Source: JAWLCQ01 sp041687095 (GTDB lineage Bacteria; Planctomycetota; Phycisphaerae; SM23-33). From it: a stretch of 64,000 nucleotides of DNA. The position numbers were made by a program, and so were the translations under genes. A model generated the notes under the pieces. The model saw only the letters and a program-made list of their open reading frames with translations. It was not told where the DNA came from and made no database searches. Shown here in pieces: positions 24,445-32,100 of this stretch; position 1 is the first letter of the stretch; every line of letters starts with the position of its first letter. The DNA lies in assembly GCA_041687095.1 (NCBI GenBank), contig JAWLCQ010000006.1, positions 8,415-72,414 of the forward strand. Direction: 5' to 3'.

Positions 24445-27438
24445 ATGCACACGACTACACGCACGCGACGAGGCTCGGCCCTGATCATGGTGGTGGGCTT
24501 GCTGTCCATCATCGCGATGATCGGAACGGCGTTCTACCTCACCAGTCACATGGAGAACGAGCAGTCCGCGGTGATCGCGTCACGGGTCCCCATCGGCCCC
24601 ATTGCCGAGGGCGTCCTCTCGCAGGTCCTGCTCAAGCTGTCGGACGATCTGCACATCGATCCCGTGGACACCACCATCGAGGTGGGCCCGTACACCGACC
24701 TGTCCGATCCGAACGTGGATCTCGTCAAGACCTGGCTGGAGTTCGTCGACGCCCCCGGGATGACGACGGACCCGCACCTGGCGTGCACCACGCCCCTTCC
24801 GGAAGCCTTCCCCACGTGGCGCCACCTCACAGACCTCGTCGGGAACGGCATGTCGGTCGAGTACGTGAGCACCAGCGCCGACGAGCTGAGCGACACGGAC
24901 GGGTACGATCCCCTCCCGACCCAGGCCGATCCCACCGCCAAGCGCGAGAAGGACGCCGTCCGCCTCCGCACCGGCTGGACCGATTCCACCGGGCTCGAGT
25001 ACTTCTACGCCGTCCGCGTCACCGACCTGTCCGGCCTGCTGTGCCTCAACACCGCCTCGGGCCCCGACACCACCGACACCACGCTCAAGACCTCCCAGCC
25101 GGCACTGGTCGATCTGCGGAAGTTCTTCGTCAGCAAGAACGTGCAGGGCGTGTTCGACAACCTCAACGACTGGCGGTTCGGAACGCTGACGGACGACAAG
25201 AAGAAGCTCAAGCACCTGCACGAGATCCTGGGGACGCACGTGCTCCGTCCGCTGGATCCCTTCGCCGAGAATCCGGAACTGACCCCCGTGCGGCAGTGCT
25301 TCCCCTACACCCCGGGCGAGGAGGTCTGCCTCCGCTACCTGGGCGGGGGGACCGGGACCAACGCCACCGACATCTCCCAGAACGGGCGCGTCTGGGCCGC
25401 CATGGGCAGCCGCCTCGGCACCCACCAGTACCCCACGGCCCGGCGGCTGCTGACGACCATGAACTCGCAGCGGCCCGTGATGCGGTTCCAGGAGAAGCGG
25501 AGCCTGACCCACACGCCCGACTTCTACTACCGCTACTGCCTGACGAACAAGGTGCTCAAGGGCGACCAGCCGGCGGAGCGGGAGAGGCTGTACTACGTGC
25601 TGGAGCACTTCCTCAAGGAGACAAGCCCCGCCACCAGCGAGATCGAACGCCGCAAGGCCGCCACGCATTTCGTCGCCAACCTCTGGGCGCGGTACGGGCA
25701 GCACGAGAAGTACGACAACGCGACGGAACACTCCGAGGATCCCAACTACCCGTGGGTCTTCGCCTGCCCCCATAACGACCCCGGCGATCCCAGCAGCAAC
25801 TATACGGCGTACGGCATGATCCGCCGGCCGGTGATCACCGAAGCCTACGCGGTCTACAGCCCCGACACCGCCGATCCGGCGACCGGCGTGCCCGCGAATG
25901 ACTGGTACTGGGGCTGCGCCATCGAGATCTGGAACCACGACAAGTATCCCATCGACCTGAGGACCTACCGCGTCCGCCTCGGCGATGGGACGTGGAAGTC
26001 CCTGGCCAACGTGAAGCTCAAGGCCAACGAACGCTACGTGATCTACGACGTCGGGTCCGGGGAGAACGCTCCCAGAAAGACGGCCGACGCCATCTTCGCC
26101 GACTGGGACCAGGTCCCCAACAAGGAGCAGATCGCCGGGTTCGACTTCGGGGACAGCGGCAAGACGGTCCTGCTCGCCGAGGAGTGCCTGAAGGACTCCA
26201 GGACCGAATGGATCGCCGCCGACCAGATGGCGGACCTCTCGTACTCGACGGCGACCTCCACGGATCCCGCCGATCCCAACGCCCCCGCCCTCAACATCCG
26301 CGTGTGGAAACGGGACGATCACCCCGACCGGCAGCGGTTCAACGTCGCCGACGCCGTCATCGACGATTCGCCCGACACCGAAACCAACGCGCATACGCTG
26401 GGGCGCCCCAACACCCTGTCTTCCGCGGAGCACGACAAGCTTGACGACTTCGTCCAGTTCCCCGTCGCCATCGACGACCGCAGCAACGGGTTCCGGTCGA
26501 TCGGCGACCTGTTCCCCGTCTACTGGGCCGGCCCCAGCCGCGCCGGGGCCCCCACTGACCCCGATCCCGAGATCCTGCCCTTCAGCATGAACATCCGAAC
26601 CGGTCCGATGCAACTGGCGAGCAACGGCAGCACGATCTATGCGGGGCGGCTGAACCTCGTTCCGCCCGAGATTCCCAACCCCACCACCCCCGGGCGCGGC
26701 CAGGGCCGCGGGGGCCTCTACCCCGACCTGCCCGTCGCCTGCCTCCTGGGCGAGTTCATCACGATGACGCCGCTGGACGACCGCGTCACGCCCCAGCGCA
26801 CCTACGGGTTCATCAATATCAACACGGCCCCCGCGGAGGTGCTCGCCCACCTGCCGTTCCCGGAGACGATCAAGCTCGCCTCCGGGTCGGAGGTCCAGAT
26901 CAGCGCGGCCACGGCGGCCGAGTACATCTACGAGTATCGCGAGCTGCGCGGACGCTACCACGACGATCACAACGTCCCCGGGGACGGCCGGGCCAGTGCG
27001 GTCGTGAAGAACGCCCGCGCGCTGCCGGGCACCTCGAACGTGTGTGCGGAGAAGTGCTTCCTGACGCCCGGGGAGGTGGCCATCCCTCTCGGCCATTACG
27101 CGGCCTTCGCCCTCGGCTGGCCGGCCAGGGCGGATGACCCCAACACCGCCGACATGCTGAACACGGCCCACCCCACTGCCGATTCGCTCCTGAAAGACCC
27201 CGATTTCATCCAGGTGCGGGATCAGCTCTACGCCTCCATCGCCAACATGATCACCACGCAGAGCAACACCTACGCGGTGACGATCAGCGTCGACGTCGGC
27301 ACGCCCGCCAATCCCAAGGTCGCCAACTCCAAGGTGGTGATCCAGTACTCGCAGAAGTACCTGGCGATCATCGACCGCAGCAACTGCGATAAGGCCAGTG
27401 ACCGCCCGACCGTCGTGCTGTTCTGCCGAACCGAGTAG
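24445..27438 (+). CDS. Very large GspK/PilX-like protein
   Basis: The leader MHTTTRTRRG is followed by SALIMVVGLLSIIAMIGTAF. Like GspK it lacks Glu5, and it follows the GspI- and GspJ-like genes as gspK does. At 997 residues it is about three times the usual GspK length. The C-terminal third has INTAPAEVLAHLPF (about residue 792), the helix-hairpin-helix-like stretch typical of GspK, followed by AAEYIYEYRELRG. The long middle region (about 150-750) is Asp- and Pro-rich and probably extracytoplasmic. GspK caps the pseudopilus tip, and this protein may carry an added exposed domain. Confidence 0.82.
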   Translation: MHTTTRTRRGSALIMVVGLLSIIAMIGTAFYLTSHMENEQSAVIASRVPIGPIAEGVLSQVLLKLSDDLHIDPVDTTIEVGPYTDLSDPNVDLVKTWLEFVDAPGMTTDPHLACTTPLPEAFPTWRHLTDLVGNGMSVEYVSTSADELSDTDGYDPLPTQADPTAKREKDAVRLRTGWTDSTGLEYFYAVRVTDLSGLLCLNTASGPDTTDTTLKTSQPALVDLRKFFVSKNVQGVFDNLNDWRFGTLTDDKKKLKHLHEILGTHVLRPLDPFAENPELTPVRQCFPYTPGEEVCLRYLGGGTGTNATDISQNGRVWAAMGSRLGTHQYPTARRLLTTMNSQRPVMRFQEKRSLTHTPDFYYRYCLTNKVLKGDQPAERERLYYVLEHFLKETSPATSEIERRKAATHFVANLWARYGQHEKYDNATEHSEDPNYPWVFACPHNDPGDPSSNYTAYGMIRRPVITEAYAVYSPDTADPATGVPANDWYWGCAIEIWNHDKYPIDLRTYRVRLGDGTWKSLANVKLKANERYVIYDVGSGENAPRKTADAIFADWDQVPNKEQIAGFDFGDSGKTVLLAEECLKDSRTEWIAADQMADLSYSTATSTDPADPNAPALNIRVWKRDDHPDRQRFNVADAVIDDSPDTETNAHTLGRPNTLSSAEHDKLDDFVQFPVAIDDRSNGFRSIGDLFPVYWAGPSRAGAPTDPDPEILPFSMNIRTGPMQLASNGSTIYAGRLNLVPPEIPNPTTPGRGQGRGGLYPDLPVACLLGEFITMTPLDDRVTPQRTYGFININTAPAEVLAHLPFPETIKLASGSEVQISAATAAEYIYEYRELRGRYHDDHNVPGDGRASAVVKNARALPGTSNVCAEKCFLTPGEVAIPLGHYAAFALGWPARADDPNTADMLNTAHPTADSLLKDPDFIQVRDQLYASIANMITTQSNTYAVTISVDVGTPANPKVANSKVVIQYSQKYLAIIDRSNCDKASDRPTVVLFCRTE

Positions 27439-27531
27439 TCCACGAATTGCACGAATTGCACGAAGGACGCGGGTGGCACGGATGACACGAAGAGGCTGAG
27501 CGGCGGACAACGCCGCGAGCCGCAAGCCCCG

Positions 27532-27598
27532 ATCGCCGCTCGGGGATTCTGGAAGCCCAGGGGGAGCTTCCGGGATCCTCGAGCGGCGATTCTTTATT
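27532..27598 (+). terminator. Terminator-like hairpin behind the pilus operon
   Basis: ATCGCCGCTCG and its complement CGAGCGGCGAT, extended by TGGAAGC/GCTTCC, form a long imperfect stem. The tail TCTTTATT follows at 27591-27598. It lies about 95 bases after the last pilin-class stop and suits a factor-independent terminator for the operon. Confidence 0.55.
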
Positions 27599-27607
27599 GG
27601 CCCCCAC

Positions 27608-27749
27608 CTGCTCTGTCTCGACCCTCTGTTCCGGGGCCTCCCGGGGGCCGCCGTGCCCCCGAGCATGCGATCTTTCTTGGTAGACGACGGATCGGCCCCG
27701 GACCGACGGCCGCGGATCGGGCCGGTTCCCAAGGGTCGAGACAGAGCAG
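27608..27749. repeat. 18-bp inverted repeat with 106-base centre
   Basis: CTGCTCTGTCTCGACCCT (27608-27625) is repeated inverted at 27732-27749 without mismatch. The centre contains further GC-rich palindromes (CCTCCCGGGGG). No gene is seen in 27439-28333. Confidence 0.65.
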
Positions 27750-27916
27750 CCCCCACCCGGTTCGCCGCCGCCCTGCTGGGCACGGCGGCGGCCTCCGCTC
27801 GCGGGCGCCAGTGCGCAAATCATGGCGAGGTCCGCTTCCTCAGTTGCCCCCAGGCGGCCTCCGCTTGCGGGCGCCAGTGCGCAAATCCGAAGTGCACAAG
27901 CCCGAAGGGCTTTCAG

Positions 27917-28087
27917 AGCCGTAGCCCAGGGCCCAGCGCAGCGCCGCCCTGGGTACGGGCGATGGGGGTTTCCCGCCCTGAAAGGGCCCAAGAGCGCCCA
28001 GGCATTCTCTTGTGCCCCTTCAGGGCGAACACTCGTGGAACGGCGGACCCAGGGCGGCGGCCTGCGGCCTTGCCCGGGGCTACGGCT
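27917..28087. repeat. Large nested palindrome of the CCCTGAAAGGGC family, copy 1
   Basis: Left arm 27917-27954 (GCCGTAGCCCAGGGCCCAGC start) and right arm 28047-28087 are imperfect inverted copies, and inner motifs CCGCCCTGAAAGGGC and CCCCTTCAGGGCG face each other. The same plan recurs at 59073-59249. Confidence 0.65.
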
Positions 28088-28120
28088 CTGGCAGCCCTTT
28101 GGGCTGCGGACTTCGTAAAC

Positions 28121-28166
28121 CACGGCGCTCGCTTACCGTAGCCCACGGCACTCGCTTACCGTAGCC
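28121..28166 (+). repeat. Two tandem 23-bp units
   Basis: Units 28121-28143 and 28144-28166 (CACGGCGCTCGCTTACCGTA core) differ at one base. They lie between two palindromic elements. Confidence 0.65.
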
Positions 28167-28177
28167 CGGGGCATCCG

Positions 28178-28286
28178 CTTATACGCATCCCAGGTGATTC
28201 TCGGGCAGCGTCGATTGGACGTGGTTGCTCCGCTGCGCTCCGCAAACCACGGCACCCACCCGAGAATTGAGTGGAACGCGTATAAG
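28178..28286. repeat. Triple nested inverted repeat near the DUF4159 gene end
   Basis: Outer arms CTTATACGC/GCGTATAAG (28178-28186, 28278-28286), inner arms ATTCTCGGG/CCCGAGAAT (28197-28205, 28259-28267) and a central hairpin CGTGGTTGC...GCAAACCACG share one centre. It lies 48 bases downstream of the DUF4159 stop codon and may end that operon. Confidence 0.65.
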
Positions 28287-28333
28287 TGGAACCCGTCTTA
28301 CCGAGCCGGAGCCTTGGGCTTGGGCAAGATGCG

Positions 28334-30016
28334 CTACTGCTCGAAGTGCAGCTTGTGGTACTGGTTGAAGGCGTAGTAGACGACGTTGATCCCGAGCATG
28401 TGGGCGGTGGCGACGGCGTGCTTGTTCGCGCCGCTCGACCCCTCCTTCCACAGGTCGTTGATGTCCCCGGGATGGTAGAAGACGACCCATCGCCCGCCGT
28501 GCTTCATGCCCAGCGCCCGCGTCCCGTCGTGGTGCCAGAACGACGGAGCCCCGTTGGGGAACGTGTAGGGCTCGCGGTAGATGATGTCGTCGTTGGGGAT
28601 GTCGATCCACGGCTTCCCGGGCAGGACCTGCTTCATGAGGTTGCGGAAGTGGTGCCCGAACGCCCCCCCACCGCAGTCCGCGAAAAGCATGCCGCCCTCC
28701 TCCAGCAAGTACCAGCGAAGGGTTTCGATCTCGGACTTGGTCATGTGGATGGCCCCGCGGCCGGTGATGAAGACGAAGGGCGGGGCGGCGTTCTTCTTGA
28801 ACCGCCGCAGCTTGGACACCGGGATGTGCTCGGTGTTTTTGGCGATGGGAATGCCCGCGCGGTTGTGGGCCTCGATGAGGAAGTTGTAGTCGGCGCCCTG
28901 GCCCATGTCCTGATACCAGTCGCCCCCGCCGTACTCCAGGCGGATGAAGCGGAGCATGCCCCCGTCCTTCCCGAACGGCCAGCCGCCCTGCTTGCCCCCG
29001 CCCTTGCCCAGCTTGCCGGCCCCGATGGCGGTGACCTCGTACTCCACCCGCGTCATCTCCTCGATCTCCTCATCGATCTTGGACTCGTCGATGTCGGGGC
29101 GGTAGTAGATGATCGGGCTGTTCATGTTGAGGACGACCTTGTCGACCTTCTTGGGCTTGATGGGCTTGATGCGGACGGCCTGCGCGACGGCGGGCGTCCC
29201 GCTGCCCGGGGGCAGGTTGTACTCGTCGAGCAGGCAGCCCCACATGAGGACGAAGGGCAGGATGACGGCGGCGACGTGGAGGAACGTCGCCCAGTAGTTG
29301 CTCGTGCGGTAGCGGGGGTCGTCCCCGTGCGTTTGCAGGTTCTTGAGCAGCCGGTCGGCGGCGGTCTCCTCGGGGGTCGCGTCGCCCGTGTAGTGCTCGC
29401 GGACGGCCCGCAGGGAGACGGCGAGCATGGTGAGGGCGGCGTAGAACATGGCGGGGACGGCGAACAGGAAGCCCGCCACCCACAGTTCGTCGCGGAAGGG
29501 TTTGTCGAAGATCGCCTTGTCGTACGCGTGCAGGGCGCGGGGCAGGCGGTCGAGGAGGAAGGCCGCCAGGACCCACACCGCCGCCGACGCCCCGGCGGCG
29601 AGGCGCATGACCACCAGCGACAGCCGCTGCCGCCACAGCGCCAGCAGCGCCCCGGCGGCACACAGGGCGGCGAGGACGGACCCGGCGGTCACGAGGCGGG
29701 CGAGGGCGGCGAGTTCCTCGACGTCCCGGAAGGGTTGGGGGCCGGTGCTGTCCTGCGCGTCCGGCAGACGGGCCATGACCGCCAGCACCTGCTGTCCGGC
29801 CACCCGCCACAGCAGCAGCACGGGCACGACGCCCGCCAGCATCAGCAGGGCCATCCTGGCCCGCAGGGGCGTGCGCTCCAGTACCCAGTGCATGCCGCGT
29901 GCGACGTACCCCAGGGCGCAGGCCGTCCCGTGGTGGATCTGGGTCAGGACCAGGGCGAGCAGATCGGAGAGCTGCTGCGACCAATCCTCGCGTTGTGGGC
30001 GTTTCTGCAGGCGCAT
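28334..30016 (-). CDS. DUF4159 multi-pass membrane protein
   Basis: The 560-residue protein has about five membrane segments in its first half (roughly 53-75, 108-130, 134-156, 180-205, 244-265). A basic linker PIKPKKVDKVVLNMNSP follows, then a soluble C-terminal region (about 330-555) that matches DUF4159: FIRLEYGGGDWYQDMGQGAD, FVFITGRGAIHMTKSEIETL, GMLFADCGGGAFGHHFR and a final LGINVVYYAFNQ. DUF4159 proteins are common in planctomycetes and related bacteria and have no proven activity; the fold is thought to be glutamine-amidotransferase-like. It is the last gene of the ExbBD operon, 25 bases after the TolA-like gene, and probably works at the membrane with that motor. Confidence 0.82.
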   Translation of the reverse strand: MRLQKRPQREDWSQQLSDLLALVLTQIHHGTACALGYVARGMHWVLERTPLRARMALLMLAGVVPVLLLWRVAGQQVLAVMARLPDAQDSTGPQPFRDVEELAALARLVTAGSVLAALCAAGALLALWRQRLSLVVMRLAAGASAAVWVLAAFLLDRLPRALHAYDKAIFDKPFRDELWVAGFLFAVPAMFYAALTMLAVSLRAVREHYTGDATPEETAADRLLKNLQTHGDDPRYRTSNYWATFLHVAAVILPFVLMWGCLLDEYNLPPGSGTPAVAQAVRIKPIKPKKVDKVVLNMNSPIIYYRPDIDESKIDEEIEEMTRVEYEVTAIGAGKLGKGGGKQGGWPFGKDGGMLRFIRLEYGGGDWYQDMGQGADYNFLIEAHNRAGIPIAKNTEHIPVSKLRRFKKNAAPPFVFITGRGAIHMTKSEIETLRWYLLEEGGMLFADCGGGAFGHHFRNLMKQVLPGKPWIDIPNDDIIYREPYTFPNGAPSFWHHDGTRALGMKHGGRWVVFYHPGDINDLWKEGSSGANKHAVATAHMLGINVVYYAFNQYHKLHFEQ

Positions 30017-30041
30017 CTACGACTTTCGCAGGGGGCGGGGG

Positions 30042-30473
30042 CTACCGCAGCATGTCATCGAGGCTGTCGAGGGACGCATCCTCCGGCCGCTCGTCGGAGG
30101 TCTCGGTGACCGCCCTCTCGATGGCCGACTGCCCGCGGACATTGGCGGCGGGCCTGGCGGGCTGGGAGGCGGCGGCGGCCTCGGCGGCGGCCTGTTTCTG
30201 CTTCATGGCCTCGCGGAGTTCGGCGGTCTTGGCGGCCTTGGCCGCGGCGGCCTTCTCCTCGCGCTCGACCTTTATGGCCTGCTTGGGATAGAGCGTACCA
30301 TACTGGACGCACTGGGCGATGAAGCCGATCGACGTCGCCCCCACCAGGACCACGTGCACGATGATCGCGATCATCAGGGCGTTGCCCATGCGCGAGTCGC
30401 TCACGTTCCGCATCAGTTCATCGGGGTGGATGGCGCCCGATTCCAGGTTCGGTTTGCTGTTCTTCTGTTCCAT
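30042..30473 (-). CDS. Small single-pass TolA-like membrane protein
   Basis: The 143-residue product has a cytoplasmic N-terminus of about 28 residues and one membrane helix (about 30-54, MIAIIVHVVLVGATSIGFIA). A charged helix rich in Ala, Lys and Glu follows (KVEREEKAAAAKAAKTAELR, about 69-105), and the tail ends in SLDDMLR. Topology and composition recall the N-terminal part of TolA or a TonB stub, but no C-terminal TonB/TolA domain is present. It lies between ExbD and the DUF4159 gene. A link between the ExbB/ExbD motor and outer parts is inferred, not shown. Confidence 0.7.
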   Translation of the reverse strand: MEQKNSKPNLESGAIHPDELMRNVSDSRMGNALMIAIIVHVVLVGATSIGFIAQCVQYGTLYPKQAIKVEREEKAAAAKAAKTAELREAMKQKQAAAEAAAASQPARPAANVRGQSAIERAVTETSDERPEDASLDSLDDMLR

Positions 30474-30534
30474 GGTTCGTCTGATTCCTCCGCCCCGGCG
30501 GGTCCGGGGGCGGGTTCCTGTCTGCAGGCGGGTG

Positions 30535-30945
30535 CTACTCTGATTCGCCGATCTCTCCGACGAGGCTCATGTTGGCGTCGGTCTTGCTCAACGCCAGGAG
30601 GACCGGCCCGTAATCCTTCTGCTTCAGTTTCTTGTCGATCCGCACCATCACCTCGCGCTCCTTGCGCCCCTCCAATAGGCCGCGAACGGTGCTCTCGACG
30701 ATCCCCACGCTCATCTCGTCCCCGTCCACGAAGACTATGCCCTCCTCGTCGACCATCACGGACACGGGGGGCAGGGGGCTGGGCAGGCGGGCGATGTCGG
30801 GGGAGACGGGCGGCTCGCTGGTGACGTTCTTCTCCTTCATCGTCGAGGCGAGGATGAAGAAGATGATCAGCAGGAAGGCGATATCGCCCATCGAGGCGAT
30901 GGGGACCATGATCCGCGGGCGCGTGCGTCGCCGGTCGAACTTCAC
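30535..30945 (-). CDS. exbD: ExbD/TolR-family protein, second copy
   Basis: The 136-residue protein has a short basic N-terminus and one membrane helix (MGDIAFLLIIFFILASTM, about 19-36) containing the conserved Asp (D21) expected to bind the driving ion. A small periplasmic domain follows with VSVMVDEEGIVFVDGDEMS and VMVRIDKKLKQKDYGPVL. ExbD/TolR subunits form a dimer inside an ExbB pentamer. Its ATG overlaps the stop of the other exbD by four bases, so the two are translationally coupled. Confidence 0.88.
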   Translation of the reverse strand: MKFDRRRTRPRIMVPIASMGDIAFLLIIFFILASTMKEKNVTSEPPVSPDIARLPSPLPPVSVMVDEEGIVFVDGDEMSVGIVESTVRGLLEGRKEREVMVRIDKKLKQKDYGPVLLALSKTDANMSLVGEIGESE

Positions 30946-31418
30946 TGCCCACCTCCGGACGACTCCGCCCCGCCGCCGCTCCCCCCGCCCTGCTGGTCCT
31001 CCCCGCGGTCGATCAGGGCCAGAACGCCCCCGGCGCGGGTGATGGCCATGGTGACCTCGTAGTAGTGCTGCCAGGACACCTCGGGGCTGCTGTCCACCAC
31101 GACGACGCGGTCCTGCTCGGCCTTTTTGGGGAAGTCCTCCTGCATCAGCCGCTCGCGGAGGCTCATCATGGTCAGTTGCTCCGCCCTCTCGCCGTAGCGG
31201 ATCTCCAGCCCCCCCGTCCCATCGGGCCGCAGGTTCACCGTCGGGTACTCGACCTGCTTGGACTGGTCGGGCGTGCCCGAGGGAATGGCGATCTCCTCCC
31301 CGGCGGGCTTGACCAGCTCGGTGGTGAGGATGAAGAAGATGATGAGGAGGAAGGCGACGTCGGCGAACGAGCCGACGTTGATCTCCGGATCCTCGCGATG
31401 TCTGCGGCGCATCCTCAT
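30942..31418 (-). CDS. exbD: ExbD/TolR-family protein, first copy
   Basis: The 158-residue product has the ExbD layout: basic N-terminus, membrane helix VGSFADVAFLLIIFFILTTE with the conserved Asp at residue 20, and a periplasmic domain to about 135. It ends in a Gly/Ser-rich tail (DQQGGGSGGGAESSGGGQ) not seen in the other copy. It starts seven bases after exbB ends. Two unlike ExbD genes next to one ExbB suggest a hetero-dimeric shaft in the motor. Confidence 0.88.
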   Translation of the reverse strand: MRMRRRHREDPEINVGSFADVAFLLIIFFILTTELVKPAGEEIAIPSGTPDQSKQVEYPTVNLRPDGTGGLEIRYGERAEQLTMMSLRERLMQEDFPKKAEQDRVVVVDSSPEVSWQHYYEVTMAITRAGGVLALIDRGEDQQGGGSGGGAESSGGGQ

Positions 31419-31425
31419 GCGGGGA

Positions 31426-32073
31426 TCAGCCCTTCGCGGCGGCGTGTTCGAGGGTGATGAAGTCGATCAGCTCGGTGGAACTCTCCTCGATCGCGAGCCA
31501 GTAGCGGTCCACCTTGCGGGAGAAGATCGAGTGGGCGACGACGGCGGGGATGGCGATGAGGAGCCCGGCGGCGGTGGTGATGAGGGCCTCGGCGATGCCC
31601 GCCCCCACCCCGCCGGCGTCCATGCCCATCTCGGCCATCACGGTGAAGGCCCCGATCATGCCCGTCACGGTCCCGGTCATCCCCAGCAGCGGGGAGACGG
31701 TGGCGATGAGCGTGAGGAGGTTCATCCGCTTTTCGAGGGCCTCGATGACGTGGGGGGCGTAATCGCTCATGGTGCGGGTGACGTTGCCCTCGATCTCCGC
31801 CACGGGGCGGTTGAGCTGCATGAGGCGGCGGAACTTGTGCAGCCCCACCAGCAGCACGGCCGCCACGGGCCCCTTGAACCGCTCGCACTCGGCGATGGCG
31901 TCGTCGACCTGGTTCTGCTCGAGCAGTTCGATGACGCGATAGCGCAGGGCGTTGGCGTCGATGGAGGCGATGTTGAAGGCTCGGACGCGGTCGATGATCA
32001 CGGCCAGGGCGACGATCGAGCAGGCGATCAGCCCGACCATCACGTACCCGCCGTCAATGATGTACTGCAGCAT
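31426..32073 (-). CDS. exbB: ExbB/TolQ/MotA-family motor protein
   Basis: The 215-residue protein has three membrane segments (about 8-28, 115-140, 155-180). The TolQ/ExbB signature is seen in LLTLIATVSPLLGMTGTVTG followed by MIGAFTVMA, then GIAEALITTAAGLLIAIPAV. These proteins form the pentameric stator of ion-driven motors that energise TonB, Tol or gliding systems. No TonB or complete TolA gene is nearby. The gene lies between the large TPR proteins and two exbD genes in one tight operon. Confidence 0.9.
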   Translation of the reverse strand: MLQYIIDGGYVMVGLIACSIVALAVIIDRVRAFNIASIDANALRYRVIELLEQNQVDDAIAECERFKGPVAAVLLVGLHKFRRLMQLNRPVAEIEGNVTRTMSDYAPHVIEALEKRMNLLTLIATVSPLLGMTGTVTGMIGAFTVMAEMGMDAGGVGAGIAEALITTAAGLLIAIPAVVAHSIFSRKVDRYWLAIEESSTELIDFITLEHAAAKG

Positions 32074-32100
32074 ATGCTATCCTGTTCCTGAAGGTTCCCG

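Noticed and set aside
27594..28141. Several short frames in the gap between the two large operons
   Set aside because: They lie on palindromic repeats, have Arg/Pro/Gly-rich nonsense translations and no ribosome sites.
28121..28166. Two 23-bp repeats as a start of a CRISPR array
   Set aside because: The units are directly adjacent without spacers, and no cas gene is present.
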